From Maribellus luteus (GTDB lineage Bacteria; Bacteroidota; Bacteroidia; Bacteroidales; Prolixibacteraceae): a DNA stretch of 64,000 nt. Position numbers and translations under genes: made by a program. Below, piece by piece: positions 1 to 8,778 of this stretch. The notes beneath the pieces were generated by a model. It did no database searches. It was not told where the DNA came from and saw only the letters and a program-made list of their open reading frames with translations. The stretch lies in contig NZ_QWGR01000007.1 of the NCBI RefSeq assembly GCF_003576475.1, positions 68,799 to 132,798 of the forward strand, given 5' to 3'. Every line of letters begins with the position of its first letter. Positions within the stretch are counted from its first letter, which is position 1.

Positions 1-879
1 TGCATATTGACCGGGACGAACGATCCTGTCGGGATTTTTGAAATGTGTTTGTACCAGGATGGTTCCGGTGTTGCTGTTTACCCCCCGGTCGATAAATGTT
101 ACTGAACCTTTGTAATCGTGTATGCTGCCATCGGCCAGAACAAGTTCCATATCTTCTTTGAGGTAACGGGATGCATCAAAAATATCCTTGCTGTTGTCGG
201 CCATTTTAATTACCCTGAGGTATTGGTTTTCAGGCAAGAAGAATTCCACGAAGATCTCGTCCATTTTAGATACTGTATTCAAAACAACGATGGGATATTG
301 ACCAACCAATTCTCCCACATCGGCCTGTGATTTTCCAATAATTCCGTCGATAGGCGACTTTATTTGGGTATAGCTGAGGTTAATTTTAGCGATTTCCAGA
401 TTTGCTTCGGCGGCTTCAACCATTGATGTTGCTGCATCGAATTGTAGTTTGGCTGCATCCAGATCGGCCATGCTTACAGCGTTTGATTCTGCTAGTGGCT
501 TGTAACGATCGAAGTCGCTCTTTGCTTTGGCAAACTGTGACCTTGCTTCGGCAAGCAGGCTTTGCTTGGCGGCAACTTCTGCCTCGTAGACTTGTTTGTC
601 GACCGTATAAAGAAGCTGTCCTTTTTTTACCGGAAATCCTTCCTTGAAATGTACTCCTTCCAAATATCCCGGTACGCGGGCCCGGATAGAAATGTCCTGG
701 TAACCGGATACCTCTCCAACAAAATCGACTTTCTCAACAATGTTTTGTTGTTTTACGTTTACTACTTCTACATTAACGGGGGGCATTTGTTTCACGCCTG
801 TCTGTCTGCATCCAAAAAGTGAGAATGCAATCATAAAAGCAACGATTAATCTGCTTTTTGTTAAGTTTGGTTTGTTCAT
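1..879 (-). CDS. RND efflux periplasmic adaptor (membrane fusion protein), partial
   Basis: The gene starts at the ATG at 879 and runs leftward off the window, so 293 codons are visible and the C-terminus is missing. The N-terminus is a lipoprotein signal with a lipobox ending LFGC (Cys24). A biotinyl-lipoyl-like half (around residues 65-90), an alpha-helical hairpin rich in Ala and Gln (about 95-165), the second lipoyl half with the segment IKSPIDGIIGKS, and a beta-barrel ending in RPGQYA follow in the order of AcrA/MexA-type adaptors. Such proteins link an inner-membrane RND pump to a TolC channel. The pump gene should lie just outside the left edge. Family assignment is secure; the substrate is unknown. 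It is distinct from the second adaptor at 13010-14083. Confidence 0.9.
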   Translation of the reverse strand, partial: MNKPNLTKSRLIVAFMIAFSLFGCRQTGVKQMPPVNVEVVNVKQQNIVEKVDFVGEVSGYQDISIRARVPGYLEGVHFKEGFPVKKGQLLYTVDKQVYEAEVAAKQSLLAEARSQFAKAKSDFDRYKPLAESNAVSMADLDAAKLQFDAATSMVEAAEANLEIAKINLSYTQIKSPIDGIIGKSQADVGELVGQYPIVVLNTVSKMDEIFVEFFLPENQYLRVIKMADNSKDIFDASRYLKEDMELVLADGSIHDYKGSVTFIDRGVNSNTGTILVQTHFKNPDRIVRPGQYA

Positions 880-1171
880 TTTTTGTTTGTTTATAGCGAA
901 TCACTCTTATAAGTTAGTGATTTTCTGAAATTCAGAATGTGTTAGAACATCATAAAATGAACATTTTTTTAGCTTTTGGGAAAGTTTAAGGGGCTGTATT
1001 ATAGATAAATTGAACCTGGACAAGCCAGAAAACATTAGTTTCAGACTGAATATAGTTGGATGAAGATTGAATTGATTACAGCGATTTTGGTTTTTCGGCG
1101 GTCAGTAAGAAATTGATTGTATTTTGCCAGAAATGCACAAATACTGTAATAATTAAAGGATGTATAAGCAG

Positions 1172-1753
1172 CTATTCATTCAGTTGGGAAATACGGGTTA
1201 CCCCTCCCGAAACCACAAATTTCATTACTTCTGCCGGAGATATGGATAGTTTTTCCACGCGCTCGGCAGGAACCAGGTACAATTCGCCGGAAAAGTTATA
1301 GGAATGTGGAAAGTAAACCGCTGTCATGTCTTTGAGTTCGAATTCGTCCAGCGAATCTTTGGTAATAAAACCCAGTTTCCAGAGGTTATTCTCTTTATTG
1401 AAGTGAACTTTTACGGGGACATTGAACTTTTTTTCGTTGCCCACAAAAGCAGAAAAAAGATCTTTCAGTGAAGTGTACAGCAGATTTAACAAAGGAATTT
1501 GCTTGATAAAAGTTTCGCCAAGACGCTTAATGGGCGACACAAGCGCTGTTTGTCCAATAAACCCAAGAATGGTAAGTGATACAACCAAAATAACAATTCC
1601 GAGGCCTGGAATATGAACGCCGATTACGGGCTTTAGGTTGCTGGCCAGCCAGCCGTCGACGGTTACAAAAACAGTGTAAAGAATGTAAATGATAATGGCT
1701 ACCGGTGCTACCAGCAACACTCCCTGAAAAAAATAACTGCCCAACTTTTTCAT
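1172..1753 (-). CDS. DUF502 family membrane protein
   Basis: A 193-residue protein if started at MKKLGSYF, which puts the first membrane helix at the N-terminus. An in-frame ATG 51 bases upstream (1804) would add a poorly hydrophobic leader and is less likely. Two membrane segments are visible (about residues 8-30 and 50-75). A soluble C-terminal part contains the segments VYFPHSYNFSGELYLVP and VMKFVVSGGV, which are typical of DUF502. The biochemical function of the family is not established. It lies between the efflux adaptor and a TerC-family gene on the same strand, with gaps of about 290 and 90 bases, so co-transcription with TerC is possible but unproven. Confidence 0.82.
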   Translation of the reverse strand: MKKLGSYFFQGVLLVAPVAIIIYILYTVFVTVDGWLASNLKPVIGVHIPGLGIVILVVSLTILGFIGQTALVSPIKRLGETFIKQIPLLNLLYTSLKDLFSAFVGNEKKFNVPVKVHFNKENNLWKLGFITKDSLDEFELKDMTAVYFPHSYNFSGELYLVPAERVEKLSISPAEVMKFVVSGGVTRISQLNE

Positions 1754-1843
1754 ATTCCTTATGATTATTCCGTTTTGTGAAAGTACTCCATTTTTTACAA
1801 ACATAAAATGGAGGTTGGTTTTAGCCCTGCTGCCATGTTATTG

Positions 1844-2890
1844 CTAATTACTAACTTCTTTTTTCGGGAAAAGCACAGAAAGCAAAACGCTTATCACCAG
1901 CACTGTTCCGATAAAATAAAGCGAATATTCGGGTTGAAAGCCCCAGTCTCTCAGGTTTTTGTGAAACAATAATTTGGCTCCCACAAACACAAGCAGTAAT
2001 GCCACTCCCGGTTTAAGAAAGCGGAATTTGTTGATCAGATTGGCCAGCAGGAAGAACAGTGCACGTAATCCCAGAATTGCAAAAACGTTAGAGAAAAATA
2101 CAATGTACGGATCGCGTGAAACAGCAAAAATGGCCGGTATGGAATCGAATGCAAAAATAAGATCCGAGAATTCAATCATGATCAGCACCAGGAAAAGCGG
2201 GGTGAATACAAGTTTCCCTTTCTCGCGGAACCAAAAACTGTCGTGCCCATATTCGGTGGTAACGTTTATGTGACGGCTTACCCATTTTACCAATTTGGAA
2301 TCTTTGGGGTCTTTGGGTTTCTTGTCTTTTTCAAAGAGGATTTTTATGCCCTGATACAAAAGGAATCCACCAAAAACAAACAGCACCCACTCGAAACGGT
2401 GAATGATAGCCACACCGGCAAAAATGAACGCAAAACGTAAAACAATCGCACCAAAAATCCCCCAGAAAAGAATGAGTTTATAGTCTTTTTGCGGCACGGA
2501 AAATCCGGTAAGAATCATCATCATCACAAAAATATTGTCGATCGAAAGGGTCTTTTCAATAAAATATCCGGAGAGATAATTAATGGCCTGTGCTTTCCGG
2601 TATTCTGCCAGCATTTGGTCAAAAGTATTGGTTTTGAATTCGAGATAGGGATTGTAAAGTCTGCATATTTCCCGTAATTCTTCGGGTGTGGTAATGCCAT
2701 GGAGCAAATGGCCAAAGTAAAACAGAACAAAATAGAACGATAGTCCAAGAGATATCCAGACAACGCTCCACACGATGGCCTCTTTGGCCGAAATAATATG
2801 CACCTTCCTTCCTACAAACACAAGGTCAATCATTAGCACTCCGACAATAAACGCCAGAAATACTGCCATTGAAATGATTTCAATACTCAT
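1844..2890 (-). CDS. TerC/Alx family integral membrane protein
   Basis: A 348-residue protein with eight or nine hydrophobic helices. The family signatures are present: a helix with a membrane-embedded acidic residue (EKTLSIDNIFVMMMI) and a second one near residues 235-255 (IEFSDLIFAFDSIPAIFAV). TerC/Alx proteins are implicated in metal-ion (manganese) export and in tellurite or alkaline-pH responses. The long soluble insert at about 70-110 and the loop near 180-215 resemble the Alx branch. The next gene on this strand, DPP-IV, ends 54 bases upstream of the start. No other ter genes are nearby, so a tellurite-resistance role should not be assumed; manganese homeostasis is the more cautious inference. 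Confidence 0.88.
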   Translation of the reverse strand: MSIEIISMAVFLAFIVGVLMIDLVFVGRKVHIISAKEAIVWSVVWISLGLSFYFVLFYFGHLLHGITTPEELREICRLYNPYLEFKTNTFDQMLAEYRKAQAINYLSGYFIEKTLSIDNIFVMMMILTGFSVPQKDYKLILFWGIFGAIVLRFAFIFAGVAIIHRFEWVLFVFGGFLLYQGIKILFEKDKKPKDPKDSKLVKWVSRHINVTTEYGHDSFWFREKGKLVFTPLFLVLIMIEFSDLIFAFDSIPAIFAVSRDPYIVFFSNVFAILGLRALFFLLANLINKFRFLKPGVALLLVFVGAKLLFHKNLRDWGFQPEYSLYFIGTVLVISVLLSVLFPKKEVSN

Positions 2891-2944
2891 GATGGATATT
2901 TACCGATTGAAAAAAACAGAGAAATGCACTGATTATATTGGAAA

Positions 2945-5173
2945 TTACTGCAACTGCTCCTTTAAAAAGTTGGTCATTTTAGTGTAGAGGTGCATTGTTG
3001 TATTTCCTCCCCTGATGCTGTGATCGCGGTTGGTGTACAGAGCCATATCGAACTGAACACCGGCTTGTACCAGCTTCTCTGTCATTTCGTAGGTATTCTG
3101 GGCATGCACGTTATCATCAGCTGTTCCATGAATAATCAACAGCCTTCCCTTAATATTGCCCGCATGGTTTAGGGGCGAATTATCGTCGTATCCTCCAGGG
3201 TTTAACTGGGGTGTACGCATGTAACGTTCGGTATAAACCGTGTCGTAAAAGCGCCAGTTGGTAACCGGAGCAACCGCAATACCCGCTTTAAACAGATCAC
3301 CTCCTTTTTCAAGCGAAAGCAAAGTCATAAAACCACCGTAGCTCCACCCGAAAATGGCAATGTTCGACGCATCCACATAGGGGAGTGTTCCCAGGTAACG
3401 GGCCGTTTCCACCTGGTCGTCGGATTCGTATTTTCCCAACTGCAGGTAAGTAACCTTTCTGAAATCTTCACCACGCGCGGCTGTTCCTCTCGGATCGACA
3501 CAAACCACCAGAAAACCTTCCTGAGCCAGGTATTGGTTCCAGCCAACACCGCCCCACGAATCGCTTACACTTTGCGAGTTGGGGCCGCTGTATTGTGTCA
3601 TAAACACCGGGTATTTTTTAGAAGCGTCAAAATCAAGGGGCTTGATCATGTATCCGTTCAGCTCAACACCTTCCGAAGTTTTAAATTTGAAAAACTCTTT
3701 TTGCGGAACATTCATGGCTTTCAGAGTATTCTTCAACACCGTGTTGTCTTGCAATGTGCGCACAATTTCACCCTTTTTGTTTTCGTGAAGCGTAATGTAA
3801 TTGGGCACAGTGTTGCTACTGAAATAATTGATGTAGTAGTTGAAATTCTTACTGAAAACGGCATCGTTGGTGCCTTCCATTTTAGACGTTTTGCCTTGTA
3901 GTTTTTTGTCCTGGCTGATAAAGTACACTTCACGGCGAAGGGGCGATTCAGCGGCTGCCTGGTAGTAATATACTTTTTTGGCCGCATCGTAGCCGTAAAA
4001 CTTGGTTACGTCAAACTCGCCATCGGTTAACTGCGCTTGTTCAATGCCCTGGCTGTCGTATAAATACAGGTGCGACCAGCCATTCCGTTCGCTCAGAACT
4101 ACAAAGTTGCCGTTGTCTAAAAAAGTAAATGCATCCAGAAAATCTTCATCCACATAGCGTTTGTTTTTTTCGGTCAGCACCTCGCGCGCTTCGCCGGTAT
4201 AAGGATTGGCGTAAAGTACGTCGAGCTGGTTTTGCAAGCGGTTAAGCCGCATTACCACCAGGTCGTTTGCAGGCGACCATTTCAAACGCGGAATGTAAAT
4301 GTCGGTATCGGTTCCAGTATTAACTGGGATTGTTTTCTTGGTTCGTATTTCGTAACTCAATACCTGAACTACCGAGTTCTTTTCACCTGCTTTAGGATAT
4401 TTCCAACTAGCTTCGCCGGGGTACAGTTTAAAGGCTGCATACTCAGGAGCAGCACCTGCGTACATGGGCATTGAGAACTCCGGAACTTCGCGTTCGTCGA
4501 AACGGATAAAGGACAGGAACTCACTGTTGGGCGACCACCATATCGCTTTGTTAAAACCGGTGAGCGAAGTAAAATCTCCAAATTCTTCCTCGTACACCCA
4601 ATCGGGCAAGCCATTGATGATTTCGTTTTTCTTCCCGTCGAAAGTAGCCTGTGTTGTACTTCCGAATTTCAGGTTTTTAATAAAGATATTGTTGTCACGC
4701 ACATAAGCCACCCGGTTACCATCGGGCGAAAAAGTAGCTCCTTGTTGCGCACCTTTATCCGAAAGTGCCGTAAGTTCTTTGGTTACTGAGTTCCAGATAT
4801 AATATTCGGCCGTAAAAGAATGGCGGTAGATAGGTTTTATGTCGGTGGTAAAAAGTATCTGGGTTTCGTCCTTACTAAATTCATAGTCAGTAAACGAAGC
4901 AATTGGAGCATCTTTTACACTTTTGATATCAAAAAGAACCTCCACCTCTTTTCCGGTTTGGTAACTGTATTTCACCACTTTGGTATTTCCTTCCATGGTT
5001 GTATAATGAATACCGTCGTTCATGGAGCGAAGTCCGTAAACCGACGAGGCACGAAAAGTTCCTTTTACCAAAATATCTTCGAGTGTAATTTTTTGAGCTT
5101 CTTGTGCATGAAGGGCAAATGACACTCCAAACAGAAGCGCAATAAACAGAAATTGTTTCATCTTGTTTTGCAT
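2945..5173 (-). CDS. dipeptidyl peptidase IV (S9B family), exported
   Basis: A 742-residue serine peptidase. A signal peptide (about residues 1-23, ending SFALHA) sends it to the periplasm or surface. The first two thirds form the eight-bladed propeller domain (DPPIV_N), including the EE motif in WVYEEEFGD that anchors the substrate N-terminus. The C-terminal alpha/beta hydrolase domain has the nucleophile Ser611 in GWSYGG, the Asp in HGTADDNVH (about 686-687) and the His in NRDHSI (about 718). The enzyme removes X-Pro or X-Ala dipeptides and takes part in peptide use. A TATTTTTG -7 box lies 20-27 bases upstream of the start. ATG at 5173 is used; an ATG four codons later (5161) is an alternative. 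The assignment is firm. Confidence 0.95.
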   Translation of the reverse strand: MQNKMKQFLFIALLFGVSFALHAQEAQKITLEDILVKGTFRASSVYGLRSMNDGIHYTTMEGNTKVVKYSYQTGKEVEVLFDIKSVKDAPIASFTDYEFSKDETQILFTTDIKPIYRHSFTAEYYIWNSVTKELTALSDKGAQQGATFSPDGNRVAYVRDNNIFIKNLKFGSTTQATFDGKKNEIINGLPDWVYEEEFGDFTSLTGFNKAIWWSPNSEFLSFIRFDEREVPEFSMPMYAGAAPEYAAFKLYPGEASWKYPKAGEKNSVVQVLSYEIRTKKTIPVNTGTDTDIYIPRLKWSPANDLVVMRLNRLQNQLDVLYANPYTGEAREVLTEKNKRYVDEDFLDAFTFLDNGNFVVLSERNGWSHLYLYDSQGIEQAQLTDGEFDVTKFYGYDAAKKVYYYQAAAESPLRREVYFISQDKKLQGKTSKMEGTNDAVFSKNFNYYINYFSSNTVPNYITLHENKKGEIVRTLQDNTVLKNTLKAMNVPQKEFFKFKTSEGVELNGYMIKPLDFDASKKYPVFMTQYSGPNSQSVSDSWGGVGWNQYLAQEGFLVVCVDPRGTAARGEDFRKVTYLQLGKYESDDQVETARYLGTLPYVDASNIAIFGWSYGGFMTLLSLEKGGDLFKAGIAVAPVTNWRFYDTVYTERYMRTPQLNPGGYDDNSPLNHAGNIKGRLLIIHGTADDNVHAQNTYEMTEKLVQAGVQFDMALYTNRDHSIRGGNTTMHLYTKMTNFLKEQLQ

Positions 5174-5192
5174 TAATATTTATGACTCCGGA

Positions 5193-5220
5193 CAAAAATA
5201 ACAAATGTTAATGAAGCCAA
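5193..5220 (-). promoter_or_regulatory. Bacteroidota-type promoter for the DPP-IV gene
   Basis: On the minus strand a TATTTTTG -7 box (5193-5200) is preceded about 17 bases upstream by a TTG (5218-5220). The spacing is slightly short of the usual 19-21. It lies downstream of the hairpin at 5265-5306, so DPP-IV can be transcribed independently of anything ending at that hairpin. Confidence 0.5.
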
Positions 5221-5264
5221 AAGACCAATGGGAAAATTAACATTTCAGGTTTGAAATAAACGCC

Positions 5265-5306
5265 CTAAAACAAAATGCCACCCGGGAATTCACCCGGACG
5301 GCATTT
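5265..5306 (-). terminator. strong hairpin followed by T-rich tract (minus strand)
   Basis: Arms 5273-5286 and 5293-5306 pair as 7 bp, a 2x2 internal loop and 5 bp, with a 6-base loop. On the minus strand the hairpin is followed by TTTTGTTTT, which fits an intrinsic terminator. No annotated gene reads into it; the DPP-IV gene begins further downstream. This points to a short transcript from about 5310-5460, or to an attenuator in the DPP-IV leader. Confidence 0.6.
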
Positions 5307-5368
5307 GTACCTAAATAGGTCGAGTTATGAAATTAATCTGGATTTCACCAAAAATATACTTTTGAAAA

Positions 5369-5422
5369 CTACATTCGGCGGAGCCATTTATGTGCCATGT
5401 CCCGAAACCTTAAAACCCGCAT
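5369..5422 (-). CDS. possible 17-residue basic peptide
   Basis: A short minus-strand reading frame encodes MRVLRFRDMAHKWLRRM, which is strongly basic with alternating hydrophobic residues. It lies about 60 bases upstream of the hairpin terminator at 5265-5306 and in an otherwise empty divergent gap between DPP-IV and thrS. Upstream, at 5440-5447, there is a partial -7 element (GTTATTTG on the minus strand) with TTG 18 bases before it. Chance occurrence of a 17-codon frame is entirely possible. The supporting context is the neighbouring terminator and the separate DPP-IV promoter. No function is proposed. Confidence 0.3.
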   Translation of the reverse strand: MRVLRFRDMAHKWLRRM

Positions 5423-5668
5423 GTAATTTTCAGAAATACAAATAACGGAATAATTTTCTCTTGCAAGTATTATTGTGACACTAAAATCATCACTTTGCCT
5501 TTAATTTTCTGTTTTTAATCAATCTTTAGCAGTAATCTATAATAGAACAGTGAATTAGGAGGGGGAGATGTGCAGTCGTAAATAAGAACGATGTCAGGCT
5601 GCGAAGATATCAATAGAAAGGTGTTGAAAATTTGGGTTAAAATTCTTCGTTACAAATCCTTTGAAAGC

Positions 5669-5697
5669 TTGAAATCTTAAAGGATTCATTATCTTTG
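5669..5697 (+). promoter_or_regulatory. promoter of the thrS-infC-rpmI-rplT operon
   Basis: TTG at 5669-5671 and TATCTTTG at 5690-5697 are 18 bases apart and match the Bacteroidota -33/-7 consensus (TTG, TAnnTTTG). Transcription would begin near 5703-5705, leaving a leader of roughly 115 bases before thrS. Confidence 0.65.
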
Positions 5698-5733
5698 CCC
5701 CACTTTTTTAAGGAGCATTAGTAAGTTTAAACT

Positions 5734-5786
5734 GTTCTTATCCTTGTCTGTTCTGAAAGCAGCGTGACTGCAGGAGTTGGAAGAAC
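5734..5786 (+). promoter_or_regulatory. structured thrS leader (possible autoregulatory hairpin)
   Basis: GTTCTT (5734-5739) can pair with AAGAAC (5781-5786), enclosing a small hairpin GCAG/CTGC (5759-5762 with 5768-5771) whose loop reads CGTGA. In E. coli, ThrRS represses its own mRNA by binding anticodon-like CGU loops. The resemblance here is limited to that triplet and the register is not exact, so control by ThrRS is only a suggestion. Confidence 0.25.
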
Positions 5787-5820
5787 GAACATCTTGTGAG
5801 AACCGAAAACAAACATAAAA

Positions 5821-7770
5821 ATGATTAAAATAACACTACCGGACAACAGTGTGCGCGAATTTGATGCGGCAGTTACCGGAATGGAAGTAGCAGAATCCAT
5901 TTCTTCGAGGCTGGCTAAAGACGTATTGTCGGTTTCAGTTGACGGTGTGGTTTGGGACCTCACCAGAAAAATTGATCACGATGCAAAAGTTAAGCTGCAC
6001 ACGTGGGATGACCGGGAAGGAAAAGATACATTCTGGCATTCGTCGGCTCACCTGATGGCTGAGGCGATCGAATCATTTTATCCGGGAACCAAGTTTGGGA
6101 TAGGCCCAACTGTTGATACCGGTTTTTACTACGACGTTGACCTGCCGGAAGGAAAGACGATTTCGGATAAAGATCTGGAGAAGATCGAAAAGAAAATGCT
6201 GGAGCTGGCCCGTCAGAAAAATGACATTGTTCGTTCTGAAATTTCGAAGAACGATGCGATGAACATGTTCACCGAAAAAGACGACGAGCTAAAACAGGAA
6301 CTGATCAGCGAATTGGAAGACGGAACCATTACCTTGTACAACCAGGGGAATTTCACCGATCTTTGCCGCGGACCACATCTTCCGAATACCAGTTATATAA
6401 AAGCGATTAAGTTAACTTCGATTGCAGGTGCCTACTGGCGTGGTAACGAGCACAATAAAATGCTGACCCGTATTTACGGGGTTACTTTTCCGAAGCAGAA
6501 AATGCTGGACGAGTATCTGGTGATGATGGAAGAAGCCAAAAAACGTGACCACCGCAAAATCGGAAAAGAAATGCAACTGTTCACTTTCTCTGAGAATGTA
6601 GGGCAGGGGCTTCCGTTGTGGCTCCCGAAAGGCGCCCAGTTACGCGAACAGCTGGAAACCTTCCTGAAAAAGGTGCAAAAGAAATATGGCTACGAACAGG
6701 TGATCACTCCCCATATTGGCGATGTGAAGCTGTACAAGACTTCCGGGCATTTCCAGAAATACGGAAAAGATTCGTTTCAGCCGATTACAACTCCTGCCGA
6801 AGGCGAAGAGTACTTGCTGAAACCGATGAATTGTCCGCACCACTGCGAGATATACAAAGCCTGGCCGCGTTCGTACAAGGATTTACCGATTCGCATGGCC
6901 GAGTTTGGTACGGTTTACCGCTACGAAATGAGTGGTGAATTGCACGGGCTGACACGTGTGCGTGGTTTTACCCAGGATGACGCCCACCTTTTCTGCCGCC
7001 CCGACCAGGTAAAAGACGAATTCAAAAAAGTAATCGATATTATCTTTATCATTTTCAAAGCATTGAGTTTTGAAAATTACACGGCTCAGATTTCGTTGCG
7101 TGATCCTGAAAAACCGGAAAAATACATCGGAACGCCTGAGAACTGGGACAAAGCAGAACAGGCAATTATTGAAGCTTGCGAAGAAAAAGGATTAAATACG
7201 GTTACCGAATTGGGAGAAGCTGCCTTCTACGGCCCGAAGCTTGATTTCATGATCAAAGATGCGTTGGGAAGGAGCTGGCAGCTGGGAACTGTTCAGGTAG
7301 ATTACAACCTGCCCGAACGTTTTGAGTTGGAATATATCGGAGCCGACGACAAACGTCACCGCCCGGTAATGATCCACCGTGCACCGTTTGGATCGATGGA
7401 ACGCTTTGTGGCTGTGCTTATTGAGCATACTGCCGGTAAGTTCCCCTTGTGGCTGACACCAGAACAGGTAGTTGTCCTGCCAATCAGTGAAAAGTATAAC
7501 GATTATGCTAAAAAAGTTTCAGAAGTTCTAAATATTTCCGATATTCGCACCGTCGTTGACGACCGTAACGAGAAGATTGGTAGGAAGATACGCGACAACG
7601 AATTAAAACGCATCCCTTATTTGCTGATCGTAGGCGAAAAAGAAGCCGAAGAAGAAACAGTTTCGGTACGGCGCCAGGGAGAAGGAGATAAAGGAACAAT
7701 GAGAATAAATGAATTTGCTGAATTTATAGCAAACGAGGTAAGAGAGCAATTATCAGGATTGTATAACTAA
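5821..7770 (+). CDS. thrS: threonyl-tRNA synthetase
   Basis: A 649-residue class II synthetase, full length for the family. Domain order is TGS (1-60), the tRNA-SAD editing domain with [10 protein letters not shown] (about 75-225), the catalytic core (about 245-540) and the anticodon-binding domain (about 545-645). Motif 2 ([21 protein letters not shown]), the zinc Cys in [10 protein letters not shown] and motif 3 around [11 protein letters not shown] are all readable. The enzyme charges tRNA-Thr with threonine in the cytoplasm. It opens a co-directional operon with infC, rpmI and rplT, an arrangement conserved in many bacteria. A promoter and a structured leader precede it. The assignment is certain. 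Confidence 0.99.
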   Translation: MIKITLPDNSVREFDAAVTGMEVAESISSRLAKDVLSVSVDGVVWDLTRKIDHDAKVKLHTWDDREGKDTFWHSSAHLMAEAIESFYPGTKFGIGPTVDTGFYYDVDLPEGKTISDKDLEKIEKKMLELARQKNDIVRSEISKNDAMNMFTEKDDELKQELISELEDGTITLYNQGNFTDLCRGPHLPNTSYIKAIKLTSIAGAYWRGNEHNKMLTRIYGVTFPKQKMLDEYLVMMEEAKKRDHRKIGKEMQLFTFSENVGQGLPLWLPKGAQLREQLETFLKKVQKKYGYEQVITPHIGDVKLYKTSGHFQKYGKDSFQPITTPAEGEEYLLKPMNCPHHCEIYKAWPRSYKDLPIRMAEFGTVYRYEMSGELHGLTRVRGFTQDDAHLFCRPDQVKDEFKKVIDIIFIIFKALSFENYTAQISLRDPEKPEKYIGTPENWDKAEQAIIEACEEKGLNTVTELGEAAFYGPKLDFMIKDALGRSWQLGTVQVDYNLPERFELEYIGADDKRHRPVMIHRAPFGSMERFVAVLIEHTAGKFPLWLTPEQVVVLPISEKYNDYAKKVSEVLNISDIRTVVDDRNEKIGRKIRDNELKRIPYLLIVGEKEAEEETVSVRRQGEGDKGTMRINEFAEFIANEVREQLSGLYN

Positions 7771-7774
7771 CTTT

Positions 7775-7791
7775 AGGAGGAACGTAAAATA
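7775..7791 (+). promoter_or_regulatory. ribosome binding site that fixes the ATA start of infC
   Basis: AGGAGG at 7775-7780 is a perfect Shine-Dalgarno match, unusual in Bacteroidota, and lies 8 bases ahead of ATA at 7789-7791. It sits between the thrS stop and infC and overlaps the in-frame TAG at 7774, so it cannot serve an earlier start. Confidence 0.75.
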
Positions 7792-8349
7792 GCTATTAAA
7801 AGAAGAGGCCCGAGAAACTTTCAGCCGAGAAGAGAAGAAGAACCACAACACAGGATTAACCAGAAAATCCGTGTTCCGCAAGTACGTCTGGTAGGGGAAA
7901 ATATTGAAAACCCCGGTATATTTCAGTTACGTGATGCATTAAGAATGGCTGATGAGATGGAATTGGATTTGGTAGAAATTTCGCCAAAGGCCGATCCGCC
8001 CGTTTGTAAAATTACTGATTACTCTAAGTTTCTTTACCAGCAAAAGAAGAAACAAAAGGAAATGAAGGCCAAAGCCACCAAGATTGTGGTAAAAGAAATC
8101 CGTTTTGGCCCTCAGACCGACGAGCATGACTTCCTGTTTAAGTTGCGTCATGCCGAGAAATTCCTTCAGGAAGGAGCAAAAGTGAAAGCGTTTGTATTCT
8201 TCAAAGGTCGGTCGATACTGTTTAAAGAACAGGGAGAAATCTTGTTGCTGAAATTGGCAACAGCTCTCGAAGAGCTTGGAACAGTAGAACAAATGCCAAA
8301 GCTGGAAGGCAAGCGTATGACAATGTTTATTTCACCTAAGAAGAAATAA
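7789..8349 (+). CDS. infC: translation initiation factor IF-3, starting at an AUA codon
   Basis: The frame extends upstream of the first ATG (7945) and covers the whole N-terminal IF-3 domain ([15 protein letters not shown]). Between the in-frame TAG at 7774 and 7945 there is no ATG, GTG or TTG. An ATA at 7789 is preceded at 8 bases by AGGAGG (7775-7780), giving a 186-residue protein starting [13 protein letters not shown] start at 7945 would leave 134 residues without the N-domain. IF-3 binds the 30S subunit and rejects non-canonical starts. A rare start codon lets it repress its own synthesis, as shown for the AUU start of E. coli infC. It begins 18 bases after thrS. Product identity is certain; the start is strongly inferred. 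Confidence 0.95.
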   Translation: MAIKRRGPRNFQPRREEEPQHRINQKIRVPQVRLVGENIENPGIFQLRDALRMADEMELDLVEISPKADPPVCKITDYSKFLYQQKKKQKEMKAKATKIVVKEIRFGPQTDEHDFLFKLRHAEKFLQEGAKVKAFVFFKGRSILFKEQGEILLLKLATALEELGTVEQMPKLEGKRMTMFISPKKK

Positions 8350-8441
8350 TTCTTTTAACGGAATTATTTCGCGTGTACAGAGGAGCTTCCGATGTGCACG
8401 AAATATATAGTTCTTTGATAACATTTTAATTAGTAGGAATT

Positions 8442-8639
8442 ATGCCAAAAATGAAAACGAATTCCGGAGCTAAAAAGCGTTTTAGACTCACCGGAAGTGG
8501 TAAAATTAAAAGGAAGCACGCCTACAAAAGTCATATTCTGACTAAAAAGAGTACAAAACGTAAGCGTAATTTGACTTATTGGACAACCATCGATAAGTCA
8601 AACGAAAGCAACGTTAAACTTTTGTTGTGCATGAAGTAA
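8442..8639 (+). CDS. rpmI: 50S ribosomal protein L35
   Basis: A 65-residue basic protein with the L35 signature [24 protein letters not shown] and the later segment [14 protein letters not shown]. Length is normal for the family. It binds the large ribosomal subunit. It lies 92 bases after infC and 139 bases before rplT in the conserved operon. The gap to rplT carries an unusual perfect palindrome immediately after the stop codon. Confidence 0.98.
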   Translation: MPKMKTNSGAKKRFRLTGSGKIKRKHAYKSHILTKKSTKRKRNLTYWTTIDKSNESNVKLLLCMK

Positions 8640-8655
8640 TCCGTCAGCTGACGGA
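8640..8655. repeat. 16-bp perfect palindrome TCCGTCAGCTGACGGA
   Basis: The palindrome begins at the base after the rpmI stop. The same element with centre TT appears at 42897-42912, 45018-45033 and 46947-46962 inside the large repeat blocks. It is therefore a dispersed element rather than a private feature of this operon. Confidence 0.85.
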
Positions 8656-8734
8656 CTTACCTTCAATTATCCTTTTAACGAGAAAGGTAAAAAAAGTTAA
8701 AAACCAGATGATTGTGCTTTAAAGTATTCCTCTG

Positions 8735-8747
8735 TCAACCGACGGTT
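8735..8747 (+). promoter_or_regulatory. small inverted repeat in the rplT leader
   Basis: CAACCG and CGGTTG flank a single A about 30 bases before the rplT start. L20 represses its own operon in several bacteria by binding leader RNA. Whether this small structure is involved cannot be told from sequence alone. Confidence 0.2.
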
Positions 8748-8778
8748 GGGAGCGCCGATTATCAAAAAAGTAAAAAGT

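Noticed and set aside
1844-2890. Tellurite-resistance operon
   Set aside because: Only a TerC-family membrane protein is present and no other ter genes are near, so a tellurite role is not supported.
7945-8349. IF-3 starting at the first ATG
   Set aside because: It would remove the conserved N-terminal domain. The upstream ATA with AGGAGG fits the family length.
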